DNA from: DASRJW01 sp964567755 | Lineage (GTDB): Bacteria > Krumholzibacteriota > Krumholzibacteriia > G020349025 | DNA length: 42,104 nucleotides | Direction of reading: 5' to 3' | Assembly (NCBI GenBank): GCA_964567755.1 | Contig: CAZMNW010000060.1 | Coordinates: 1 to 42,104 of the forward strand | In this document: positions 6,925 through 17,943 of the stretch, in pieces | Numbering within the stretch: the first letter of the stretch is position 1 | Layout: each line of letters opens with the position of its first letter | The notes under the pieces: model-generated | The model's database searches: none | Told to the model about the DNA's origin: nothing | Seen by the model: the letters and a program-made list of their open reading frames with translations, nothing else | Made by a program: the position numbers and the translations under genes

Positions 6925-8280
6925 ATGCGCAACCGCGTCCCCCCGCTCTCCGAGGCCCAGTACGCCTGCAACTTCGCCGACATTCAGAAGCCCTTCACCG
7001 TCGAACAGGCCGCCGTCGAGTCCTCGCACTGCCTCTTCTGTTTCGAGGCCCCTTGCATCACGGCGTGCCCGACGCACATCGATGTCCCCGGCTTCATCCA
7101 GAAGATCCATAACCAGAACGTGCGCGGTGCAGCGCGTGTCATCTTGGATGCGAACCCATTGGGTGCGAGCTGTGCCCGCGTCTGTCCAGTGGAAGTGCTG
7201 TGCGAGGGCGCTTGCGTCCTCAATCACAATCAGGACAAGCCGATCGAGATCGGTCGCCTGCAACGCTTCGCCACCGACTGGTACTTCGAGCGCGACATGC
7301 CGCCGCTGTTCACTTTGCCACCGCCATCCGGCAAGCGCGTGGCGCTGATCGGCGCCGGACCCGCGTCGCTCGGCTGTGCTGCAGCATTGCGCCGCCTGGG
7401 TCATGCAGCGGTGCTCTTCGACCGCAACCCGGAACCGGGCGGCCTCAACACCTTCGGCATCGCGCAATACAAGATGACGCCGCAGGACAGCCAGCGCGAA
7501 ATCGACTACGTGCGCACACTCGGTGTGGACATTCGCTGTGGCGTGGAGATCGGACGCGACCTCGTGCTCGCCGATCTGCTGCACGACTACGACGCCGTCT
7601 TCCTCGCCATCGGTCTCGGCGGCACGCAACGTCTTGGCATCCCCGGGGAAGACAAGCTGGGCGTCGTCGATGCACTGAGTTTCATTCGTGAATACAAGAC
7701 CCGGCCCTACGCGGAGGTGGCGGTAGGCCGTCGCGTCGCTGTCGTCGGTGCCGGCAACACGGCCATCGACGCCGCCACGGCGGCCGCACGACTCGGCGCC
7801 GAGCGCACCTGGATCGTCTATCGCCGCAGCGTGGCAGAAATGCCCGCCTTCGACTACGAGCACGAGCTGGCCAAGCGCGACGGCATCGTCTTCCAATGGC
7901 TCGCGGCTCCGACCGCTGTCCTTGGCGACAAGGAGGTCGAAGGCCTGCGTTGTGTGCGCATGCGTCTCGGCGCGCCGGACGCGCGCGGCCGCCCCAGACC
8001 GGAGCCGGTGCCAGGCAGCGAGTTCGTCCTCGAAGTCGATATGGTCATCTCTGCCACCGGGCAAGAGAAGCAGCGCGAGTGGCTGATGCGCATCGACGGC
8101 TTGCAGCTCCACGCCGACCGCGTCGTCGTAGATGGCGAGAGTGGCATGACCTCGGTGCCGGGACTCTTTGCCGGCGGCGATTGCGTCAATGGCGGCCTCG
8201 AAGTGGTGAACGCCGTTGCCGAAGGCAAGCTCGCCGCACATGGGATCGATGCCTGGATGCAGCGGCAGATGTCCGCGTGA
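6925..8280 (+). CDS. preT: NAD-dependent dihydropyrimidine dehydrogenase subunit PreT
   Basis: A 451-residue FAD/NAD(P)H-binding iron-sulfur oxidoreductase of the PreT/GltD type. In E. coli, PreT works with PreA to reduce uracil and thymine with NADH, the first step of reductive pyrimidine breakdown. The N-terminal four-helix Fe-S domain has C36, C39, C44, C48 and C83, C87, C93, C97. An FAD Rossmann motif (GAGPASLGCAAAL) and an NAD motif (VVGAGNTAIDAATAAA) follow, and the C-terminus carries GLFAGGDCVNGGLEVVNAV. The frame is open to 6211, but the ATG at 6925 has GAGG five bases upstream and gives the family's normal start. PreA, its usual neighbour, is encoded 28.7 kb away at 36942. GltD-like small subunits of glutamate synthase are the main alternative; the spacing of the N-terminal cysteines and the length favour PreT. 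Confidence 0.82.
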   Translation: MRNRVPPLSEAQYACNFADIQKPFTVEQAAVESSHCLFCFEAPCITACPTHIDVPGFIQKIHNQNVRGAARVILDANPLGASCARVCPVEVLCEGACVLNHNQDKPIEIGRLQRFATDWYFERDMPPLFTLPPPSGKRVALIGAGPASLGCAAALRRLGHAAVLFDRNPEPGGLNTFGIAQYKMTPQDSQREIDYVRTLGVDIRCGVEIGRDLVLADLLHDYDAVFLAIGLGGTQRLGIPGEDKLGVVDALSFIREYKTRPYAEVAVGRRVAVVGAGNTAIDAATAAARLGAERTWIVYRRSVAEMPAFDYEHELAKRDGIVFQWLAAPTAVLGDKEVEGLRCVRMRLGAPDARGRPRPEPVPGSEFVLEVDMVISATGQEKQREWLMRIDGLQLHADRVVVDGESGMTSVPGLFAGGDCVNGGLEVVNAVAEGKLAAHGIDAWMQRQMSA

Positions 8281-8346
8281 CCGGCGCCGCGCGCGAGAGA
8301 ATCCTCGATTCATTTCCTCGAGATGGACAAGAAAAAGGAGCGAACA

Positions 8347-9612
8347 GTGCGACGTAACATCGCCTTCGTGCCGGGGGTCGTCCTTGCCGCGTTGACCGGG
8401 CTTGCCGGCCTTGCAGACGCGGGTGGCCTCATGCTCTACGAGCTCGGCACCCGCGACGTGGGTCTGGCAGGCGCAGGCTGGGCGGCGCGGCCCGACGATG
8501 CAGCCACACTCTTTCGCAATCCTGCCGGCATGCATGAGCTCTCTGGTAGCCAGCTTCTGTTCGGCGGGCAGCTCTTGTACGCCGACATCGGTTTCGAACC
8601 CAACTCTCTCACCACCGTGAGCGGCAGCAATGGCGGCAATCCCGTCGGCGCGCTCCCCGGCGGTTCGGTGTTCTTCACCCACACGTTCCCGGCAGGCTGG
8701 GCCGTCGGCATCGGTGTATTCTCGTACTTCGGGTTGGCTGCCGCCTACGACGCCGATTGGGTGGGGCGTTATGTCATCCAAGAAGCTACGTTGGCTGGAA
8801 TCACCATCATGCCCGCGGTGAGCTATCGAGTCAACGAGCGCTTTTCACTCGGTCTCGGTCTCAACACGATGGTGGGTGTGCTGCGTGAACAGGTTGCGAT
8901 CAATACGCTCGGCCAGGCACCCGAAGGCCAGCTGGAAGTGGAAGACACCACGCCCGGGTTCGGCGCCAACATCGGTCTCCTCTTCACACCCATGCAAGGT
9001 GCCCGCATCGGTCTCGATTATCTGACCGAAGTCTCGCTCGGGTTCGAGAGCAGTGTGGCGCTGAGCGGCACTGGCGCGATCCTCGACCGCTTGCGCGCGA
9101 GGGTCGGCCCGTCGCAATTAGGTCTGGATCTCAATGTGCCGCAATCCCTCATGCTGAGCTTCCACAACGAGATCAACCCCAAAGTCGCCGTCATGGCCAA
9201 CCTCGGCTGGCAGAATTGGGACCGCTTCGGCAAGGTCGGCGTGGCGATGTTCGATACTCTCGGCACGACGACCATCGACCGCAACTACGAGGACACATGG
9301 CACACCGCTGCCGGGTTGGAATGGCAGGCAAAGCCCGAGTGGCAGTTCACCACCGGCTTCGCCTACGACAGCTCGATGGTCGAAGACTTGAATCGAACCG
9401 TGGACCTTCCTGTCGGCGAGGCCTATCGCATCGCCGTGGGATCGCTCTGGCAGGCAAAGGAATCGCTGCAGCTCGGCCTGGCGTACGAGTTCGCGTGGAC
9501 GGGGGATCTCTTCGTCGATCAGGCTGGCGGCCCACTCGTCGGCCGCGTCTCCGGGATGTTCGAATCCACTGCCTTGCACTTCGTGGCGGCGCATTTGAAC
9601 TGGAAGCTCTAG
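8347..9612 (+). CDS. FadL/OmpP1-family outer-membrane transport protein
   Basis: A 421-residue outer-membrane beta-barrel of the FadL family, which imports long-chain fatty acids and aromatic hydrocarbons. A signal peptide (about residues 1-25, ending LAGLADA) is followed by the family's N-terminal signature: GLMLYELGTRDVGLAGAGWA, then DDAATLFRNPAGM (NPAG motif). The rest shows alternating barrel strands ending in a C-terminal hydrophobic LNWKL strand. The frame is open to an ATG at 8323, but the GTG at 8347 has AAGGAG six bases upstream and directly precedes the signal peptide, so it is preferred. It lies 66 bases after preT on the same strand and converges on the peptidase gene at 9617. Confidence 0.88.
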   Translation: MRRNIAFVPGVVLAALTGLAGLADAGGLMLYELGTRDVGLAGAGWAARPDDAATLFRNPAGMHELSGSQLLFGGQLLYADIGFEPNSLTTVSGSNGGNPVGALPGGSVFFTHTFPAGWAVGIGVFSYFGLAAAYDADWVGRYVIQEATLAGITIMPAVSYRVNERFSLGLGLNTMVGVLREQVAINTLGQAPEGQLEVEDTTPGFGANIGLLFTPMQGARIGLDYLTEVSLGFESSVALSGTGAILDRLRARVGPSQLGLDLNVPQSLMLSFHNEINPKVAVMANLGWQNWDRFGKVGVAMFDTLGTTTIDRNYEDTWHTAAGLEWQAKPEWQFTTGFAYDSSMVEDLNRTVDLPVGEAYRIAVGSLWQAKESLQLGLAYEFAWTGDLFVDQAGGPLVGRVSGMFESTALHFVAAHLNWKL

Positions 9613-9616
9613 CGCG

Positions 9617-11227
9617 TCAGTTGTGTGCCGGCAAGGCGGCGGGGCGGCGCTTGCGTGGCAGCATGGCGTCGCGGTTGGCCGCATGCGCCAGCACCGCGGC
9701 CATCACGACCGCCGCTTGCCGGAGATCGTCCGGCAGCACGTGGTCGTAGGTGTCCAGATGGCTGTGGTGCGCTTGGGGCATGTAATCGAGCGGGTCCTGC
9801 ACGAACTGGAATCCGGGGATCCCGACGCGATCGAACGACTGGTGATCGGTCCCCGTGGTGCGGTTGAGCGTCACGGTCTCGACGCCGAGATCGCGGAACG
9901 GCGCGAGCCAAGCGCTCACGATCGGTCGCATCGCGGCATTCTCTTCCAGATAAATGCCTCGGATCTTGCCGCTGCCATTGTCGAGGTTGAAGTAGCCGCT
10001 CACCCTTGCGTGTGCCGGCTTGAAGGTGAGCGGACCTGGGCTTCGACGCAGGCTCAAGGGGTAGTGCAGCTCTGAATCGGGCCAGGCCGGACGGCTGGCG
10101 AAATGCTGGTTCACGTACGCCTTGCTCCCGAGCAGGCCTTGCTCTTCGCCGCTCCACAGAATGACTCGCACCGTGCGCCGCGGCTCGACACCGAGCGCTT
10201 GCAGAATGCGCACTGCTTCGATCACCACGGCGCAGCCGGCGGCATTGTCGGCCGCGCCGTTGCCCGCTTGGTAGCTGTCCAGATGGGCGCCGGCGATCAC
10301 CAGCTCGTTTTTCTTGTCCCGTCCTGGAATCTCGGCCACGGTGTTGAACGCCTTGCCCGCGTTGTCGTGGAACGACGCCCCGACATCGAGACGCAGGCGC
10401 ACGCTTTCGCCCTTGTCCAGGAGACGCAGCAACCGGTTGTAGTGCTCGGTGATGAGGCTCACCGCCGGAATTCGCATTGGTTCGGCATCGACGGGCTCAC
10501 CGCCGCGCGGCACGCGCAAGATGCCGTGATCCCGTGTGCTGACTTCGACGATCGCGAGCGCGCCTTCTGTGGCGAGGAACTGGTCGATGGCGCGCCGAAG
10601 CGGCAGGCGCTTGCGGAACGCCTTGATCCATTCACTGTCGTCTTCCTTCATTTCGGGAAGCTCGAAGGCTTCCTTGCTGGTGAGCGAGTCCTGGGTCCAG
10701 CGCTCGAACGGGGCCTTGTCGCGCGGGGCCACCTGGCGCGGCTCGGAAACGAGGACGATCTTGCCACCCAGCTTGCCACGAAACGCTTCCAGCTCTTCGA
10801 CCTTCTCCACCTTGAGGCGCATGGCGTCGCCTTCCACCGCCCCCGCATTTCCGGGAGTCCACGCTTGCGGAATGGCATGCAGACTGGTGGCGCTTGCACC
10901 GAGCAGGTCCAACCGGCAATGAGTCCACGACCAACCACGGCCGAAGTCGTAGGCCTCGAGGCGCGCGTTCACCAGGCCGAACGACGTCAGCTGGTCGCGA
11001 GTCCATTCGTTGGCGCGCAGCATCGCCGGTGAGCCGGTGACGCGCGCGCCGATGACATCGGTGAGATGCGTGGCGATCTCGGCCACCTGGGAGCGGCGAA
11101 ACCCCTCGTCGCGGATGCGGTTGACGAGGTCGAGATCGACCGGCTCCTCGGCGCGCGCCATTGGCGCGCCCACGAGCGTGGCCAGAATCGCGAAGTGGAT
11201 GCGCTGGCGTCGAGTTCGATGGGACAT
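9617..11227 (-). CDS. secreted M28-family zinc peptidase
   Basis: A 536-residue exported metallopeptidase related to carboxypeptidase Q and aminopeptidases of clan MH. A signal peptide covers about residues 1-26 (APMARA cleavage). The lid region resembling a PA domain covers about 120-290. The di-zinc site is complete: H315 and D327 in GAHLDSYQAGNGAADNAAG, E361/E362 in WSGEEQGLLGS, D416 in FNLDNGSG, and H490 in HHSHLDTYDHV. It probably removes amino acids from peptides in the periplasm or outside the cell. The stop nearly touches the convergent FadL gene, and the start is 21 bases below the stop of the minus-strand barrel gene at 11249, so the two may be co-transcribed. Confidence 0.88.
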   Translation of the reverse strand: MSHRTRRQRIHFAILATLVGAPMARAEEPVDLDLVNRIRDEGFRRSQVAEIATHLTDVIGARVTGSPAMLRANEWTRDQLTSFGLVNARLEAYDFGRGWSWTHCRLDLLGASATSLHAIPQAWTPGNAGAVEGDAMRLKVEKVEELEAFRGKLGGKIVLVSEPRQVAPRDKAPFERWTQDSLTSKEAFELPEMKEDDSEWIKAFRKRLPLRRAIDQFLATEGALAIVEVSTRDHGILRVPRGGEPVDAEPMRIPAVSLITEHYNRLLRLLDKGESVRLRLDVGASFHDNAGKAFNTVAEIPGRDKKNELVIAGAHLDSYQAGNGAADNAAGCAVVIEAVRILQALGVEPRRTVRVILWSGEEQGLLGSKAYVNQHFASRPAWPDSELHYPLSLRRSPGPLTFKPAHARVSGYFNLDNGSGKIRGIYLEENAAMRPIVSAWLAPFRDLGVETVTLNRTTGTDHQSFDRVGIPGFQFVQDPLDYMPQAHHSHLDTYDHVLPDDLRQAAVVMAAVLAHAANRDAMLPRKRRPAALPAHN

Positions 11228-11248
11228 CGGATTAGACAGGGCGGGCGC

Positions 11249-11833
11249 TCACATCCACGCCGCGCCCACACGGAAGTTGATGTACATCTCTTCCTCGTCG
11301 CCGCCCGGCGAGGCCCAGTTGAAACGCACGCTGACGATGCCGGCGGATTGCCATCCGGCCTTCCACGCGACACCGATCTCGGGGGCCAACCCGAAGTGCC
11401 AGGTGTCCTCGTCGACGAGGTAGACGCCGAACTCGTTGCGGCGCTCGATGAGGTAGGCGCCGATCCCGAGCCCCACGTGCGGCCGCAGCTTCCCCTGCTC
11501 GCCGAGGTAGTAGTGACCGGTCACCATCATCGGGAAGGAGTTGATGTAGCGTTGCTGGTCGGCGTGGATGTCGACTCCCGGCGAGACGTTGACGACCTCG
11601 CTCACGCGTTTGTCCATCTCGTGCCAGGCGAAGAAGAAGCCGACCGACTTGTTCGATGACACGATCTTGCGACCCTCGAGACTCATACCGTAATAGCCAA
11701 AGCTGCCGGCGAAATCGTCTGTGTCCTGGAGGGGCATACTGGTGTCGTACGTGATGCCGAAATAATAGTCCTGAGCGCTCGCACTCGCCGCCAAAAACGT
11801 CGAGGCCAGCACCAGGCATGCCATGATTCTCAT
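11249..11833 (-). CDS. small outer-membrane beta-barrel protein
   Basis: A 194-residue protein with a clear signal peptide (MRIMACLVLASTFLAASASA) and then alternating beta strands: YYFGITYDTSMPLQ, KSVGFFFAWHEM, PMMVTGHYYLG, LRPHVGLGIGAYLIER, and a final MYINFRVGAAWM strand ending in an aromatic-Met pair. This is the pattern of a small eight-stranded OmpA/OmpW-like barrel. The open frame runs back to 11959 and into the next gene, but the ATG at 11833 sits right before the signal peptide with a GAGGATGAG ribosome site. It lies between the peptidase and the DUF4136 lipoprotein on the same strand. The exact family and function are not recognised. Confidence 0.75.
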   Translation of the reverse strand: MRIMACLVLASTFLAASASAQDYYFGITYDTSMPLQDTDDFAGSFGYYGMSLEGRKIVSSNKSVGFFFAWHEMDKRVSEVVNVSPGVDIHADQQRYINSFPMMVTGHYYLGEQGKLRPHVGLGIGAYLIERRNEFGVYLVDEDTWHFGLAPEIGVAWKAGWQSAGIVSVRFNWASPGGDEEEMYINFRVGAAWM

Positions 11834-11864
11834 GTTCTCATCCTCTGGTTCCGCGCTCGCGCGC

Positions 11865-12551
11865 TCATTGGACGTCCAAGTACGGCGACTGAGAGAATGC
11901 TTGGTCGATGACCGTGTTGATTCTCGTGCTGTTGGCGTTCGCCGAGCCCACCAGTCCATTGATTCGAGCCGCCCACGGGATCGGATACAGGTCCGCGCTC
12001 ATGTCGCCATCCGCAAGACCCACCATGTCGATGAGGATCGTCCCGGTCGTGTATTGGACAACGGTGGCGCAGCATGGATAACCCCAGCCGCCATACGGCG
12101 GGTAGTAGCCCCAGCCCCACCATCCGCCGTAGTACGGCGGATAGCTGGCGTAGATGTCGGTGTTCTCGGTCACGAGCGCCGACACGAGGATGCCGACATC
12201 GGCGCGCTCGCCTGCCACAGCCTCCGCCTCGGTGACCTCTTCCCAGCCGCGCGAGATGAGATTCGAACGAATGCGTCCCAGGAGTTGCGCATCGTATTGA
12301 TGGTTGACGGGTTGGTATCCCGGATCGCTGGGGTCGCCGGCGTCCTTGACGGAATCGGCCATGCTGAACGTTGCGGTGCCGGGCGTGGCGTTCGTCTTGT
12401 AGGCGCTAAAATCCTTCGCTGTGTCGTACAACGTCGCAGTCACGTCACCGAGCGGCGAATCACCCGGGTAGCACCCGCCCAGCCACAACGACACGCCGGC
12501 CATCATGGCGGCGAGCCAGCCTAACGAGCGCGGCGCACGAGAAAGACGCAT
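11865..12551 (-). CDS. DUF4136-type lipoprotein
   Basis: A 228-residue lipoprotein with signal peptide and lipobox LWLGGC (C27). The body resembles the DUF4136 family: an opening FSAYKT segment, an internal LLGRIRSNLISRGW helix, and a Gly/Tyr/Trp-rich stretch at about residues 138-162 (GGWWGWGYYPPYGGWGY) before the GTILIDMVGLAD strand. Function of the family is unknown; members sit in the envelope. It is probably in one transcript with the downstream barrel and peptidase genes (31-base gap) and is divergent from the GT39 gene, with about 250 bases between. Confidence 0.78.
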   Translation of the reverse strand: MRLSRAPRSLGWLAAMMAGVSLWLGGCYPGDSPLGDVTATLYDTAKDFSAYKTNATPGTATFSMADSVKDAGDPSDPGYQPVNHQYDAQLLGRIRSNLISRGWEEVTEAEAVAGERADVGILVSALVTENTDIYASYPPYYGGWWGWGYYPPYGGWGYPCCATVVQYTTGTILIDMVGLADGDMSADLYPIPWAARINGLVGSANANSTRINTVIDQAFSQSPYLDVQ

Positions 12552-12804
12552 TGCAGTACTCCCATCTGTTGCCAGGGTCGGGTCTGCAACGGCTCCCGGC
12601 CCGGGCAGACTGAGCAGCTGGAAATCGACCGCCCCCTGGGGAAAACTCGCAGCGAAACAGCCCTATCACACACGATGCGAAGCCGATTGTCCAGGCCAAA
12701 GTCGGCACGGCGCGGTGCGTTGCTTTCGACATTGCCGATGGGCAAACATAGGCGCATCGGCGTTGGTTCCTCGCCCGTCCGGGATGGAAGCCCCGCGGAG
12801 GAGC

Positions 12805-14328
12805 ATGGCTCGGACGCGCCGCGACGTCGAGATCGGCCTCGCCCTCGCGGGTCTCACCGTACTCCTGCATCTTTTGACCGCAGGTCGCGGCGGCATCTTC
12901 CGCGACGAGCTCTATTATCTGGCCTGCTCCGAGCATCTCGGCTTCGGATATGTCGACCAGCCGCCGCTCGTCGCGCTTCTCACTTGGTTCGCGCGCCACA
13001 TCTTCGGCGATTCCCTCTTCGGCCTGCGCCTCTTGCCCGCGCTCGCTGCCGGCGGCACGGTCCTGCTGACGGCCGCGATGGCGCGGCAACTCGGCGGTTC
13101 GCGCTTCGCGTCCGTGCTCGCGGCGCTGTTGGCCGCCGTGGCGCCGGTCTACGTCAGTCTGTTCGGCATCTTGTCCATGAATGCGTTCGACGTGCTGCTC
13201 TGGGCGGCGGCGCTCCACGCCCTGATTCGCATGTTCCACTCCGGGGACCGGCGTCAATGGTTACAGTTCGGGCTCTGGTGCGGCATTGGTTTGCAAAACA
13301 AGCTGAGCATCGGCTTCCTCGGCGTCGGTGTGCTGGTGGGATTGATCCTCACGCGAGCGTGGCAGCATTTCCGCAGCCGCTGGTTGTGGTTGGGTGGCGG
13401 TCTGGCGCTGCTGTTGTCGCTGCCGCATTTCGTGTGGCAGACCTTGCACGGCTGGCCCGTGCTCGAGTTCATGGCCAACGCCATGGGCAGCAAGAACGTG
13501 CCGCTTTCGCCGCTCGACTACTTGCAAGAATGGACATTGCAAATGAACCCGCTCGCGGCCCCGGTCGCCCTCGCCGGACTGGCATTCCTCCTGGTTCTCC
13601 GCCGCGGCATCGCGGTTCGCGTCCTGGGTTGGGCGAGCATCGCCATCATCGTGTTGCTCATGACACAACGCACGAAGGCATACTATCTCTCGCCGCTCTA
13701 CACCTTGTTGTTCGCAGCCGGCAGTGTCGTCGCCGGTCGCTTGGCGGAGCGGCGGTGCTGGGGATGGGTGCGTGTCGTTGCCATCGCCGCAATCGCAACG
13801 AGCGGGTTGGCGCTCGCGCCGCTCGCGAAACCCATGCTCGATGTCGAGACTTTCGTCGCCTACGCCGCGCGACTCGGGCAGGTGCCGCTCGCGGAGGAGA
13901 ATCATGCCATGGGACGACTGCCGCAGTTCTTCGCCGATCGCATCGGCTGGCGCGAGCTGGCCCAAACCGTGGCGCGCGTTTTCGACACGCTGTCGTCCGA
14001 AGGCCGTGCGCGTGCCTGCATCTTTGGTCAGAACTACGGGCGAGCCGGCGCCATCGACTTCTATGGCCCAGCACTCGGACTGCCGAAAGCGATCGCGGGG
14101 CACAACAGCTACGCGCTCTGGGGGCCACGTGGCTGTCTTGGGGACCTCGTCGTCGTCATCGATGGCGACGAAGAAGATCTGCGGGAAGTGTTCGAAGAGG
14201 TCGTTCGCGCCGCGACCTACACCTGCCAGGACTGCATGCCGTACGAGAACGACAAACCGATCTGGATCTGCCGGCGTGCGCGCATCCCTATCGCCACGCT
14301 TTGGCCCGAACTGCGCCACTTCGACTGA
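12805..14328 (+). CDS. GT39 (ArnT/PMT-like) membrane glycosyltransferase
   Basis: A 507-residue integral membrane glycosyltransferase of the family that uses lipid-linked sugars to modify lipid A, cell-wall polymers or proteins. The N-terminal helix is followed by FRDELYYLACSEHLGFGYVD, the catalytic DE loop motif, then QPPLVALLTW. About ten more hydrophobic segments follow and then a soluble C-terminal domain (about 350-507) with FGQNYGRAGAIDFYG. The frame is open back to 12505. ATG codons at 12784 and 12805 are both possible; 12805 lies close behind GGAGGAG and is chosen, though its spacing is short. It stands alone, with 157 bases before sdhC. The acceptor is unknown. Confidence 0.82.
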   Translation: MARTRRDVEIGLALAGLTVLLHLLTAGRGGIFRDELYYLACSEHLGFGYVDQPPLVALLTWFARHIFGDSLFGLRLLPALAAGGTVLLTAAMARQLGGSRFASVLAALLAAVAPVYVSLFGILSMNAFDVLLWAAALHALIRMFHSGDRRQWLQFGLWCGIGLQNKLSIGFLGVGVLVGLILTRAWQHFRSRWLWLGGGLALLLSLPHFVWQTLHGWPVLEFMANAMGSKNVPLSPLDYLQEWTLQMNPLAAPVALAGLAFLLVLRRGIAVRVLGWASIAIIVLLMTQRTKAYYLSPLYTLLFAAGSVVAGRLAERRCWGWVRVVAIAAIATSGLALAPLAKPMLDVETFVAYAARLGQVPLAEENHAMGRLPQFFADRIGWRELAQTVARVFDTLSSEGRARACIFGQNYGRAGAIDFYGPALGLPKAIAGHNSYALWGPRGCLGDLVVVIDGDEEDLREVFEEVVRAATYTCQDCMPYENDKPIWICRRARIPIATLWPELRHFD

Positions 14329-14485
14329 GGCCGACGATCCTGCTGCAGGATTCCGTCCTCCTGCATCACGCTGGGCGCACGAGGCTCTTGCCTTCGCCGC
14401 GTCGAGCCCGTAGGGTTTGGCCCGATTCGTCGCTCACGCCGCGGGTTTCCGCGCCAACACGGGGCGATGATCGCGAAGGCGGTGT

Positions 14486-15175
14486 ATGACTTCCCTGCTC
14501 GCGGCGTGGCGTTCCTCCATCGGCACCAAGACGGTGATGGCGGTCACCGGCCTCGGTCTCCTCGTCTTCGTCTTCGGCCATCTCCTCGGCAATTTGCAGG
14601 TTTTCCTCGGACCGGATGCACTCAACCACTATTCGCAGAAGCTGCAATCCATGCCCGGCCTGCTGTGGACGGCGAGAATCGGCCTGGTGGTGTTCGTCCT
14701 GCTGCACGTGGATGCGGCAATCCGCGTTGTCCGGCAAGGCCGCGCCGCACGCCCGCAACGCTATGCGCGTTTCACCCGCCAGGAGAGCAGCTATGCGGCG
14801 CGCTCGCTGCTGCTGAGCGGCGTGGCCATCGCCGCCTACGTCGCCTGGCACCTCATGCACTTCACGTTTCGCAGCGTCCACACGCAGTACGTGCGCGAGG
14901 TCGATGGGCACGTCGACGTGTATGCGATGGTCGTCGGTAGCTTTCAGAATCCGCTCATCGCCATTCCCTATGTGGTGGCGATGATTCTCATCGGCATGCA
15001 TTTGAGCCACGGCATCGGGGCCAGCCTGCAATCTCTCGGCCTCCGCCATCCGCGTTACGGCAAGATCCAGCGCTTCCTCGGCCCGGTCGTGGCGACCGTG
15101 ATCGCGGCCGGGTACATCGCCATTCCGATCGCCGTGCTGCTCGGGCTCGTCGAACTTCCCGCGGGAGGACACTGA
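14486..15175 (+). CDS. sdhC: succinate dehydrogenase cytochrome b subunit (single-subunit anchor)
   Basis: A 229-residue membrane anchor of the type-B (b558) succinate dehydrogenase/fumarate reductase. Five hydrophobic helices are visible. Candidate haem-ligand histidines lie in FVFGHLLGN (H32), VLLHVDAAI, AWHLMHFTF and MILIGMHLSHG, as in diheme anchors of Bacillus and Wolinella. It binds haem b and quinone and anchors SdhA and SdhB in the inner membrane. It is the first gene of a tight operon: sdhA starts two bases after the stop. No sdhD is present, which agrees with the single-anchor type. Confidence 0.93.
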   Translation: MTSLLAAWRSSIGTKTVMAVTGLGLLVFVFGHLLGNLQVFLGPDALNHYSQKLQSMPGLLWTARIGLVVFVLLHVDAAIRVVRQGRAARPQRYARFTRQESSYAARSLLLSGVAIAAYVAWHLMHFTFRSVHTQYVREVDGHVDVYAMVVGSFQNPLIAIPYVVAMILIGMHLSHGIGASLQSLGLRHPRYGKIQRFLGPVVATVIAAGYIAIPIAVLLGLVELPAGGH

Positions 15176-15177
15176 GC

Positions 15178-17105
<1,928 letters not shown>

Positions 17106-17106
<1 letters not shown>

Positions 17107-17909
17107 TGCGCTTCACGTTGCGCATTTGGCGGCAGAAGAACGCGCAGGAAGCCGGACGCTTGGTGCCCTACGAGCTCGGCGACGTGAGCCCCGACATGTC
17201 CTTCCTCGAAATGTTGGACGTGTTGAACGAGCAGCTGACTGCGCGCGGCGAGGACCCCGTCGCCTTCGATCACGACTGTCGCGAGGGCATCTGTGGCACC
17301 TGCTCTTTGGTCATCAACGGCGTGCCGCACGGTCCCGAACGCGCCACCACCACTTGCCAGCTCCACATGCGCAAGTTCCGCGACGGCGCGACACTCGTGG
17401 TGGAACCCTTCCGCGCCCGCGCCTTCCCCGTCATTCGCGATCTGGTCACCGATCGCGCCGCGCTCGACCGCGTCATCCAAGCGGGAGGCTTCATCGCCGT
17501 CAACACGGGCGGCGCTCCGGACGGCAACGCCATTCCGGTGGCCAAGCACGCCGCCGATACCGCCATGGATGCTGCGGCTTGCATCGGCTGCGGCGCTTGC
17601 GTTGCCGCCTGCCCGAACGCATCGGCCATGCTGTTCGTCTCCGCCAAAATCGCCCACCTGGCGCACCTGCCGCAGGGACATCCGGAACGCACGTCGCGCG
17701 TGCTGCACATGGTGCAGACGATGGATGCCCAGGGCTTCGGCATGTGCTCGAACCAGTTCGAGTGCGAGGCCGCCTGTCCGAAGGAGATCAGCGGCCGCTT
17801 CATCGGCGAGCTCAATCGCGAGTACCTGCGCGCACTGCGGCAGCGGCAAGACGAGGCGCCGCGCCTGCCGGCCGCCGGACGTGCCGCCGCGGGCGGCAGC
17901 GCCGGCTGA
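17106..17909 (+). CDS. sdhB: succinate dehydrogenase/fumarate reductase iron-sulfur subunit
   Basis: A 267-residue iron-sulfur subunit that passes electrons from the flavin to the membrane haems. The ferredoxin-type [2Fe-2S] site is DCREGICGTCSLVINGVPHG with a later CQLHM cysteine. The [4Fe-4S] and [3Fe-4S] sites are formed by CIGCGACVAACPNASAM and CSNQFECEAACPKEI. The ATG overlaps the sdhA stop (TAATG), which implies translational coupling. The C-terminus is an Ala/Gly-rich tail. It ends the operon; the DUF72 gene follows 34 bases later in another frame and may be read through. Confidence 0.95.
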
Positions 17910-17943
17910 GCCTCGGCTTCGGCGCGTGACCGCGAGCAGCACC

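Noticed and set aside
6907..8781. 624-codon open frame on the minus strand opposite preT
   Set aside because: Composition is rich in His/Arg/Asp/Glu without hydrophobic cores, a shadow of GC-rich codons in the real plus-strand genes.
12675..14489. 604-codon plus-strand open frame in a second frame over the GT39 gene
   Set aside because: Arg/His/Pro-rich with no membrane segments; the GT39 frame has the catalytic motif and helices.
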